The notes beneath the pieces are model-generated. The model worked only from the letters and a program-made list of their open reading frames with translations. It ran no database searches and was not told the origin of the DNA. DNA of 64,000 nt from Planctomycetota bacterium (GTDB taxonomy: Bacteria; Planctomycetota; J058; JAJDCQ01), in contig JAJDCQ010000024.1 of assembly GCA_029260755.1 (NCBI GenBank), forward strand, positions 1-64,000, read 5' to 3'. Of this stretch, positions 57,601 through 64,000 are shown piece by piece. A program made the translations under genes and the position numbers. The first letter of the stretch is position 1, and each line of letters begins with the position of its first letter.

Positions 57601-58598
57601 ACGGCGATCGCCGAGCTCGCCGCGAGCGCCTTGTGTCGTCGCGCCCATCGGCCCATCCGCTCGCGCCGTCCGATCGGGCGCGCTTCGATGGGCGCGCCCT
57701 CGAGGAACCGATCGAGCTCGGCGGCGACCGCGGCGGCCGTCTGGTAGCGGCGCTCGGGCTCCTTCGCGAGGCAGCGCAGGACGATCGTCTCGAGGTCGAT
57801 GTGGATGAGCGGCTCGACCTCGCGCGGCGGCTTGGGGTCGTCGAAGATCACCTGCTTCAGGAGGCCCGCCTCTCCGCTCCCCGCATCGAACGGTGGCCGT
57901 CCGACGAGACCTCGGTAGAGGACCGCGCCGATGCCGTAGACGTCGGTCGGCGGGCCCTGATCGGCGATCTCCCCGGCGGCCTGCTCGGGGGCCATGTACT
58001 GGAGGGTGCCAATGACCTGGCCGGTGCGGGTCAGCTCCCCGGCTCGCGACGCCTCGCGGACGAGGCCGAAGTCCATCAGGCGAACCCGGTCGTCCGCCTC
58101 CAGCATCACGTTCTGCGGCTTGACGTCGCGATGGACGAGACCGGCCCCGTGGGCGTGCTCGAGGGCGAGGGCGAGGTCGCGGACGATCTTGGCGAGTCTC
58201 CGCGGAGCGAAGCGCGCCCGCGAGAAGGCGGCCGCGAGGTCCTCGCCGGGGACGAGCTCCATCGCGAGGAAGGGCCGGCCGCCGTGCTGGCCGACCTCGT
58301 AGATCCCGGCGATTCCCGGATGCTGGAGTCCGGCGACGACCCTCGCTTCGCGCTCGAACCGGGCGCGGGCCTGACCGTCCGCGAGGACGCCCTCGCCGAG
58401 CATCTTGATCGCGACCTCGCGGCCCAGGCTCAGATCCCAGGCGCGATGAACGACGCCCATCCCGCCGCGGCCGAGCTCGGCGATGAGGACGTAGCGCCCG
58501 AGGCGGCGCGCGGGGTCGGCGAAGGCCGCCTGGAGCTCGGCGGGAGGCTCCGGCGATGGGAGGGACGACGAAGCGAGCGTCGGCGGCCCGTCGCTCAT
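54615..58598 (-). CDS. Ser/Thr protein kinase with transmembrane helix, coiled coil and WD40 repeats
   Basis: A 1327-residue protein. The kinase domain (about 35-295; GRGGMGVVH, VAIK, HRDVKPQNVM, DFG, APEQ) is followed by one transmembrane helix (about 330-355) and a charged Ala/Glu/Arg coiled coil (about 360-425). About 850 residues of WD40-type blades follow (recurring WSPDGxxLAxG and VRIWD), enough for two propellers of seven. This pknB-TM-WD40 layout is frequent in planctomycetes. The propellers are on the far side of the membrane from the kinase and may bind ligands or proteins. The GH5 gene lies 19 bases upstream on the same strand. Confidence 0.92.
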   Translation of the reverse strand: MSDGPPTLASSSLPSPEPPAELQAAFADPARRLGRYVLIAELGRGGMGVVHRAWDLSLGREVAIKMLGEGVLADGQARARFEREARVVAGLQHPGIAGIYEVGQHGGRPFLAMELVPGEDLAAAFSRARFAPRRLAKIVRDLALALEHAHGAGLVHRDVKPQNVMLEADDRVRLMDFGLVREASRAGELTRTGQVIGTLQYMAPEQAAGEIADQGPPTDVYGIGAVLYRGLVGRPPFDAGSGEAGLLKQVIFDDPKPPREVEPLIHIDLETIVLRCLAKEPERRYQTAAAVAAELDRFLEGAPIEARPIGRRERMGRWARRHKALAASSAIAVVATVTLIVGGTVGFVVSFQKIREALDRAELARDQAKAASADAEREASRAKREEADAERARARADAERARAEAADAAKGRLLGRALAERAEILARDGRWEEAAAAAARGLALHESRVGRTVLAEAFYEMRPPVWSAAGQRADHIAWSPAGDRLALAERSGVVSIWDLPTMREVIRLRGHVGVVTALAWHATGDLLASGGADGSVRLWGAAEGTERARHQRHRAPVDALAWSPDGSELASGDRDGAILRWSPTDGATSPAASLDAPVEALEWKAADAAPRATESRPATSPPEPLAERFPSPRSIAWSSDGRLVGVTGDDGALEIADADGATVATLSTGHRLTERARAQWSESYGAADASWSPNGRQLATVGEDALVRIWSSDDGRPLGAWPTDGVALETVVFSPDGERLATGADDGMVRILDAENGEMLQTLQAGTMLIYTIAWSADGTRLASAGSDGFVRLWDIEGGELIATSKPQSTIYGLGFHRDGKRLAWGGQHGVRIADASTLEVQHTIYPDAGVWGLAWLPGKDAGLLAACSDKTLRRIELGETLRAVEVRDHLWSNRRLISTSARSSRIGVSGAGIEGRLLLFDLELNPVDELPLRWARLKSAQLSPGGDRVALTTSGGDVAVAPTGPTHDTRTLRRLPVRFERIETLAWQPSKDRTPQIIAGGRLRPGSFSSVVGFDPNVAGSKIPSAIHIAAARTRQVAWDPTGRRLAIAQYPVDGRADVRVLDTETTRFVERTFETAKKNLAPRLVLAWSPEGDRLAVSVQGERVEDDRIEVLSAVTLETEARFPKIGEVFALAWSPDGRRLVTGSAFQRHVIDLATNEATMTTGGDGAKAIAWREDGLLLHARDAITLTTLRQTDDGHPVEQRVGLLVGHTGVVEALALSPDETRVASTGRDGTVRIWDIDRRRELITLVHGTQDGQRRTALAWSPDGKRLASATREDRTVVIWDIERLLDEKPETLTEIVWDRTGWRVQGLDPVRVIGRLVPPD

Positions 58599-58617
58599 CG
58601 GCGGCGAGTGACCATCG

Positions 58618-60183
58618 TCAGCGCGGACGCACGCGGATGACGTGCGAGCTCGAGCCCGGGTCGGCGGTGACGACGAGGCGCCCGGTGGCGGCGTCCATCT
58701 GCCAAGCCCAGGTGCCCGTGGGGTCGCTGCTCTCGACGGTGAAGCCGGCGGGATACCACCACTCGCCGGCGAGCGCGATCTCGGTGCCGGCGCCGGGCGT
58801 GACGCCGGGGTCGTCGTCGAAGGCGACCTCGAGGGTGGCCGTCGCCGCGTCGAAGGTCACTCCGGTGAGCCGTCCCGCCGTCGCGATCGGGTAGGGCCGG
58901 GCGAACGCCTCGAAGCCCGGCTTCGGGATGTTGCCGCCCTCGACCGGGCTGAAGCCGTGCGGGCCGCTCGCGTTCCAGTTCCAGATGGCGCCGCCGATCA
59001 GGTGGGCGTTCATCGCGTCCTGGTGATCGGCGATGAGCTGCACGCCGCGCGGGTCGCCGAACCCGGTGCCGTACTCGCCGAGCCACATCGGCGCGCCGAT
59101 GCGGGCGGCGTGGCGCCGGTGCGCTCCGATCCCGGCGAACGCGCGGGCGCGCGACCACGCGTCGTAGGGATCGAGCCGGAGCATCGCCTTGATGTCGTGA
59201 ACCGGGTCGTACCAGTGCGGCGCGTAGACGACGTTCGGCTCGCCGAGGTCGGGCAGGCCCGACGGGATCCCGAAGCTCGTGAAGATGTTGCCCTCGACGA
59301 AGACGAGCCCGTCGGGATCCTCGGCCCGGAGCGCGGGGATGAGGTCGCGGTAGAAGGTCGCCAGGCGCCCGCGGTCGAAGCCGCGCGGGAGGGCGATCCC
59401 CGGGAAGGGCTCGTTGAACGGGTCCTGGCCGATCACGGCCGGGCTCGGCGCGAGCTCGCGGAGGGCGACCACCCACGCGTCGCGGAAGGCGCGTTTCAGG
59501 CGGTCGCTCTTCCAGAAGCGGTCGAAGTTCCAGATCACCTCGGGGTGGGCGTAGTTCTGCGGGAACGGCAGCGGCGTGTTCGGCAGGAAGCTCCAGTCCT
59601 GCGTCGCCCAGTCGGGCGCCCCGTCGCCGCCGTAGGTGCCCGACCAGAGGTCCTGGTGCATGTCGAGGACGACCCGGATCCCGGCCGCCTCGAACGCGCG
59701 GATCTGGTCGCGGACGTCGGCGAGGTAGCCGAGGTCGTAGGATCCCTCCGCCGGCTCGATCGCCTCCCAGATCAGGATGTGGCGAACGACCGAGACACCG
59801 GCCCGCGCCATGAGCGGGGCGCTCGCCGGGTCGTGCCAGCCCGCGAACGGCGCATACTTGCCCCGCTCGCTGTAGTTCGCGCCGCGGAGCAGGACGGTGC
59901 GGCCCTGGTCGTCGAGGATCCGGTCGCCGTCGGCGCGGAGCGGCCCGAACGGACGGGCGGCCGGCACGGAGGGCGTCGCCGCGGCCGTCGCGTTGGCGGT
60001 GACGACGACGGTTCCGCCGCGGCCCGCGGTCGAGCCGGCGTTGCCCGAGAAGTTGGTCCGGGCGCTGACGGAGGTTCCGCCGCTCGAGCAGGACGACGTC
60101 GTGGCGAGGAGGGCCGCGGCGACCGCGGTCAGGATCGCGAGGGCGATCCGCGGGCGCGGAGACGGAGCGAGTCGAGAGTCCAT
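58618..60183 (-). CDS. Glycoside hydrolase family 5 lipoprotein (endoglycoceramidase-like)
   Basis: About 521 residues. A signal peptide ends in a lipobox-like ATTSSC, followed by a Ser/Gly/Thr-rich spacer. The GH5 barrel (about 85-430) starts LRADGDRILDDQGRTVLLRGANY. It carries DPFNEPF (acid/base Glu), an APHWYDP strand, and WLGEYG (nucleophile Glu). The last 90 residues form a beta-sandwich (TATLEVAFDDD...WWYPAGF) as in endoglycoceramidase-type GH5 enzymes. The likely substrate is a glycolipid or beta-glucan; the subfamily cannot be fixed by eye. GTG nine bases further upstream is an alternative start. Confidence 0.88.
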   Translation of the reverse strand: MDSRLAPSPRPRIALAILTAVAAALLATTSSCSSGGTSVSARTNFSGNAGSTAGRGGTVVVTANATAAATPSVPAARPFGPLRADGDRILDDQGRTVLLRGANYSERGKYAPFAGWHDPASAPLMARAGVSVVRHILIWEAIEPAEGSYDLGYLADVRDQIRAFEAAGIRVVLDMHQDLWSGTYGGDGAPDWATQDWSFLPNTPLPFPQNYAHPEVIWNFDRFWKSDRLKRAFRDAWVVALRELAPSPAVIGQDPFNEPFPGIALPRGFDRGRLATFYRDLIPALRAEDPDGLVFVEGNIFTSFGIPSGLPDLGEPNVVYAPHWYDPVHDIKAMLRLDPYDAWSRARAFAGIGAHRRHAARIGAPMWLGEYGTGFGDPRGVQLIADHQDAMNAHLIGGAIWNWNASGPHGFSPVEGGNIPKPGFEAFARPYPIATAGRLTGVTFDAATATLEVAFDDDPGVTPGAGTEIALAGEWWYPAGFTVESSDPTGTWAWQMDAATGRLVVTADPGSSSHVIRVRPR

Positions 60184-60343
60184 GGAGTCCACCCTTGCTC
60201 TCTCTCGCTACACCGCAGGCCACGCACCCTAAGGGGCGCGCCGGGTGGGGGCAAGGGTAAAAGGGGGCGCCGGCGGGCGGTGGCGGGCGGTGGTCCGGGG
60301 AGGGCCCGGCGCGGAGAATGAGGGTCGCTTCGGGAGCCCTACG

Positions 60344-61261
60344 ATGCAGCCGTTCGCTGACCTCCATCGCCACCTCGATGGCTCGCTCCGGGAGACGACC
60401 CTCCGCGCCCTCGCCGAGGCCGACGGCGGCGTCGCCCTCCCGGGGATCGACGAGCTTCGCTTTCGGGCCGGGATGACGCTCGACGAGGCGCTCGCCCGGT
60501 TCGAGGTGACCCTCTCGGTCCTCCAGGACCTCGACGCCGTCCGCCGGGTCGCCGACGAGATCTGCGCGGACGCGGCCGCCGACGGCGTCTCGACGCTCGA
60601 GATCCGCTTCGCGCCGCAGCTCCACGGGCGGCGCGGAGCGTCGATCGAGGACGTCGTCGCCGCGGCCGTCGACGGCGCCGCCGGGCGGGCGGGCATCATC
60701 CTCTGCGGCCTCTACGGCGAGCCCCCGGCGGTGCTCGACGCGCTCGTGGATGCGGGCGCCCGCAACGCCGGCGTCGTCGGGATCGACCTCGCCGGCGGCC
60801 CATCGGGGACCGACGACGTCACCCTGACCGACTACGCGCCGAGCTTCCGGCGCGCCGCCGAGCTCGGGCTCGGGCGGACCGTCCACGCGGGCGAAGGGAG
60901 GCCGCCGGCCGAGATCCGGACGGCCATCGAGGAGCTCGGCGCGCAGCGGATCGGTCATGGGACGAGCCTGCTCGACGACTCGTCGGTCCTCGACCTCGTC
61001 CTCGAGCGCGGCGTCACGCTCGAGGCGTGCCCGACCTCGAACGTCCACACCGGCATCATCGCGACGGTCGGCGACCACCCGATCCGCGAGTGGCTCCGGC
61101 GTGGGGTGCAGGTGACGATCTGCACCGACAACACGCTCCTCTCGGCGGTGACCGCGAGCGAGGAGCATCGCCGGGTCATCGATGAGGTCGCCGGGATGAC
61201 CGATGCGCTCCTCGCCGAGACGGTCCGGGTCGGCCACGCCGCGGCGTTCCCGCGTCGCTGA
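60344..61261 (+). CDS. Adenosine deaminase family enzyme
   Basis: A 305-residue TIM-barrel amidohydrolase. Zinc and catalytic motifs are in place: DLHRHLDGS (His8, His10), TVHAGEG (His and catalytic Glu), RIGHGTSL, CPTSN, and TICTDN (metal-binding Asp). The CTDN form of the last motif is like the NTDN of actinobacterial adenosine deaminases rather than the TDDP of animal ones. Adenosine is the probable substrate; aminodeoxyfutalosine or adenine deaminases of the same fold cannot be excluded. GGAG lies eight bases before the ATG, which is preferred over an upstream frame. Its stop codon overlaps the next gene's ATG by one base. Confidence 0.85.
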   Translation: MQPFADLHRHLDGSLRETTLRALAEADGGVALPGIDELRFRAGMTLDEALARFEVTLSVLQDLDAVRRVADEICADAAADGVSTLEIRFAPQLHGRRGASIEDVVAAAVDGAAGRAGIILCGLYGEPPAVLDALVDAGARNAGVVGIDLAGGPSGTDDVTLTDYAPSFRRAAELGLGRTVHAGEGRPPAEIRTAIEELGAQRIGHGTSLLDDSSVLDLVLERGVTLEACPTSNVHTGIIATVGDHPIREWLRRGVQVTICTDNTLLSAVTASEEHRRVIDEVAGMTDALLAETVRVGHAAAFPRR

Positions 61262-64000
61262 TGCTCTCCCCGCCGACCGGAACGCCGCCTGCGCCACGGC
61301 AGATCGGCCCGTATCAGCTCCTCGCCGAGCTCGGCCGCGGCGGGATGGGTGCGGTCTACCGCGCCCGCCATGTCGAGACCGGCACGGAGTACGCCCTCAA
61401 GGTCATCCTCGCACGCCAGACCGAGGAGCAGGCCGCCCGCGCCGTCGCGCGTTTTCAGCGCGAGATCGAGGCGCTCGCCCGGGTCGACCTCCACCCCGGC
61501 ATCGTCCGGATCCACGGCTGCGGCGTCGAGCGCGGGCATCCCTACGGCGTGATGGAGCTCGTCCGCGGTCGTCCGCTGTCGGCGCGCCTCGCCGAGGGGC
61601 CGCTCCCCCCCGATGAGGCGGCGGGGATCATCGCCGCCGTCGCGGACGCGATCGAGCACGCCCATGCCCAGGGCGTCGTCCACCGCGACCTCAAGCCCCA
61701 GAACGTCCTCATCGATGCCGATGGCGCGCCGCGCGTGGTCGACTTCGGCCTCGCCTACGATGTCTTCGCCGAGCGCCTGACGCTGAGCGGCGAGGTGCTC
61801 GGGACGCCGTCCTACATGGCGCCCGAGCAGGTCCGCGGCAGCAGCAGCTCCGGCTCGGGCGAGGAGTCGCGCGCGATCGGGCCGGCGACCGACGTCTACG
61901 GCCTCGGCGCGATCCTCTACGAGGCGCTCACGGGAGTGACCCCGTTCGCCGAGCACTCGGGGATCGCGCTCATGGCGGCCGTCCTGCGCGCGGCGCCGCA
62001 GCCGGCGCGACGGCGGCGCGCCGATGTGCCCGTCGCGCTCGAGGCGATCTGCGCCAAGGCGCTCGCGAAGGATCCGGGCGACCGATACGAGAGCGCCGCG
62101 GCGATCGCCGCGGATCTGCGCCGGTTCGTCGCCGGCGAGTCGACCGCCGCTCAGGCCGAGCGCGGCCTCGCCTCCCGGATCCGCCGATGGCGGCGGCCGC
62201 TCGCGGTCCTCGCCGCCGTCCTCGTCGTGCTCGTCGCCGGTCTCGTGACGGCGGTCGTCGCCGGCCGTCGCCGCGCCGCGCGTCGCCAGGAGGCCGCGGC
62301 GGAGCTCGAGGCCGACTGGGGCCGGCTCCTCGAGGGCGACCTCGACGCGCTCGCCCGGCTCGAGGCCGCTCTCGGAGACGGGAGTGACGCCCTCGTCCGC
62401 GTCGAGGCCCCGCCCTGGGCCGCGCGTCGGGAGCTCGTCGAGGCGCTCGCCGACCTCGCCCGCGGCGACGCGTTCGCTCTGCAGACCCTCGACCTCCGTC
62501 GCCCGGGCGCTCGCGGCGACGCGTTCGTTCTGCGGACCCTCCGGCGCCCGGCCGCCGAGCACGCCGCGACGATCGTCGCCGTCCTCGCGGCCAGCGGCCG
62601 GGGGGCGGAGCTCGCGCGCATCGTCGAGCGGGATCCGGCGCTCCTGGACGACGTCCCGGCCGTCCTCTCGACGCTCGAGGCGGTCATCGCCGCCGACCCG
62701 TCCATCGCGGTCGGGCCGTTCGGCGACTCGCTTCTCGGCGCGCTCGCGGAGCGTCCCGACGTACGCGGAGACGCGCTGGCCGTTCGCGTCCTCGGGGCGC
62801 GTCTCGCGGCCGCCCTCGAGTCCGGCCCGGCCGATCCGGCCGCACTGGCCGACCTGGCCCGGCCGCTCGCCCGCGCGATCCGCGCGGCCGACCCCGCCGC
62901 GGGCGACCTCCGGACGCTCATCGGTGACGCCGCCGCCCGAGAGCGAGCGGTCGGGGCGGCCGTCGCCGTGGCGGGCGATGACCGGGTCCCGCTCGATCAG
63001 CAGGCGCCGATCCTCGAGGTCGCGCTCGCGGGCGCGGCGCCCGACGATCCCCGCCTCGGCCGCGTCGTCGCCGGCCTGTTCGCGATCCCCTACCTCACCC
63101 GCCGCGGTCTGGACGATCGCGCGAGCCGCGACGCGAGCTTCGCCGCGTGCCGAGCCCTGATCCACTTCGGCTACTGGCCCTTCTGGGTCGGCGATCCGCA
63201 GCGCGACGCCGCGCCGAGCGAGCTCCTCGTCCTCCGGCTCGACGAGGAGCTGCGGGCCGGGCCCGAGGCGCTCTCCCCGACCGACGTGGTCACCCTGGCG
63301 GCCGCGCTCGTGTGGCGCCGAAGCTGGCCTCGCGGCAAGGTCGCCGGGGAGCTTCCGTGGCCGGACGACGTCGCGCTCGCCCTCGGGGAGACCTGGGCGG
63401 CGGTGGCCGCGCTCCTCGCCCGGGAGGAGGCGAGGGGCGATCTGCCGGGCTGGATCCTGGCGTGGATCGGCCGGCAGCTTCACCTCGCGGGCGCGCGCGG
63501 CGCCGCCCAGCCGACGCCGGCGCAGGTCCGCCTCTTCGGCCTCGCCCGCGCGAGCCTCCTCGGCGAGGAGCGTCCGAGACCGGAGCCGGTGCCGGAGGCG
63601 CGCGTCGACGAGCTGCTCGAGCTCGCCCTGGCCCGGGACCGGGCGTCGGACCGACGTCACTTCCAGGTCCCGCTCATCGCCGCGTCGTGGCGCTACCGCG
63701 ACGGCGACGACGCGGACGACCTCCTCGGCGTCGTCGCCCTCGCCGAGGACGCGCTCGCCGTCGCCGCGCGCGGTCGCGCCGAGCCGCGGCGACACAGCAC
63801 GAGCGGATACAAGGACGTGCCGCTCTCGGCCCTGATCGATCTCGGCGTCCTCGCCGGCGGGGGGCTCGCCTGGCGCGACGAGGGCGCCCCCGTCGAGGTC
63901 GCCTGCCATCTCGATCCGCTCCTCGCGCGACTCGAGGCCGCGATCGCGGCGATCGACGCGCACCCGATCACGCGGGTGCGCGCGCGGACGATCCACGACT
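61261..64000 (+). CDS. Ser/Thr protein kinase with transmembrane helix and long helical C-terminus (runs off the right edge)
   Basis: Open from the ATG at 61261 to the window end (913 codons, no stop). The kinase domain (about 15-280) has GRGGMGAVY, ALKVI, HRDLKPQNVL, DFG and APEQ, with a Ser/Gly insert after APEQ. One transmembrane helix lies at about 312-336. The remaining 570 residues are Ala/Leu/Arg-rich helical repeats, perhaps HEAT/TPR-like, without WD40 motifs. The ATG overlaps the stop of the deaminase gene (TGATG), implying translational coupling. The C-terminal end lies outside the window, so further domains are unknown. Confidence 0.88.
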   Translation, partial: MLSPPTGTPPAPRQIGPYQLLAELGRGGMGAVYRARHVETGTEYALKVILARQTEEQAARAVARFQREIEALARVDLHPGIVRIHGCGVERGHPYGVMELVRGRPLSARLAEGPLPPDEAAGIIAAVADAIEHAHAQGVVHRDLKPQNVLIDADGAPRVVDFGLAYDVFAERLTLSGEVLGTPSYMAPEQVRGSSSSGSGEESRAIGPATDVYGLGAILYEALTGVTPFAEHSGIALMAAVLRAAPQPARRRRADVPVALEAICAKALAKDPGDRYESAAAIAADLRRFVAGESTAAQAERGLASRIRRWRRPLAVLAAVLVVLVAGLVTAVVAGRRRAARRQEAAAELEADWGRLLEGDLDALARLEAALGDGSDALVRVEAPPWAARRELVEALADLARGDAFALQTLDLRRPGARGDAFVLRTLRRPAAEHAATIVAVLAASGRGAELARIVERDPALLDDVPAVLSTLEAVIAADPSIAVGPFGDSLLGALAERPDVRGDALAVRVLGARLAAALESGPADPAALADLARPLARAIRAADPAAGDLRTLIGDAAARERAVGAAVAVAGDDRVPLDQQAPILEVALAGAAPDDPRLGRVVAGLFAIPYLTRRGLDDRASRDASFAACRALIHFGYWPFWVGDPQRDAAPSELLVLRLDEELRAGPEALSPTDVVTLAAALVWRRSWPRGKVAGELPWPDDVALALGETWAAVAALLAREEARGDLPGWILAWIGRQLHLAGARGAAQPTPAQVRLFGLARASLLGEERPRPEPVPEARVDELLELALARDRASDRRHFQVPLIAASWRYRDGDDADDLLGVVALAEDALAVAARGRAEPRRHSTSGYKDVPLSALIDLGVLAGGGLAWRDEGAPVEVACHLDPLLARLEAAIAAIDAHPITRVRARTIHD

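Noticed and set aside
60955..63996. A minus-strand frame of 1013 codons at the right edge
   Set aside because: The plus strand carries an uninterrupted kinase with all catalytic motifs starting at 61261; the minus frame is Arg/Glu/Gly-rich without domains.

Overview
The window is about 70% GC, densely coded and almost entirely bacterial housekeeping plus signalling genes. Several features point to a deep-branching, high-GC member of the Planctomycetota or the wider PVC group. These are a fused LpxC-FabZ gene, six Hanks-type Ser/Thr kinases (with RDD, zf-TFIIB and WD40 fusions), an encapsulin, many secreted or lipoprotein genes of unknown role, and an operon of ESCRT-like proteins. This placement is an inference from gene content; no rRNA gene is present to confirm it.

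Layout. 1-3.4 kb: two divergent exported proteins (a vWA protein and a triplicated beta-sandwich lipoprotein). 3.5-16.5 kb: a minus-strand housekeeping block read glmU, prs, rplY, pth, rpsF, rpsR, rplI, dnaB, bamA, skp, lpxC-fabZ, Gfo/Idh oxidoreductase, with a tRNA-Gln and its own strong promoter upstream. It combines precursor synthesis, translation, replication and outer-membrane/lipid A biogenesis. 16.8-25.6 kb: a coiled-coil lipoprotein, a frameshifted gene, then a minus-strand unit of encapsulin, encapsulated-ferritin cargo and two paralogous kinases with zinc ribbons, followed by a secreted protein and nrdR. 25.8-34.8 kb: a radical SAM (PflX-like) protein, a purple acid phosphatase, an M28 peptidase with PDZ domain, a thioredoxin-fold protein lacking its CxxC, glpK and a GspG-like pseudopilin.

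34.8-46.6 kb is the most unusual part. It is a minus-strand run behind a near-consensus promoter: a probable winged-helix protein, three small coiled-coil proteins with ESCRT-III/Snf7 features, two Vps4/spastin-like AAA ATPases each with an MIT-like N-terminus, an SPFH-like/coiled-coil/beta-propeller protein, an integral membrane protein and two Ser/Thr kinases with RDD membrane domains. I read this as a kinase-controlled bacterial membrane-remodelling machine built from ESCRT-like parts.

46.9-64 kb: a secreted BsuPI-domain protein, a hydrolase remnant, an ECF sigma/anti-sigma pair whose anti-sigma carries secretin-like domains, a secreted PA-IL-like protein, a STAS-MshEN fusion, a TerB-like protein, a giant kinase-WD40 protein, a GH5 lipoprotein, an adenosine deaminase family enzyme, and a kinase running off the right edge. 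Three intergenic inverted repeats (3.4, 6.1 and 31.1 kb) have different sequences but share an approximately 9-base internal repeat unit and look like members of a dispersed palindromic repeat class.
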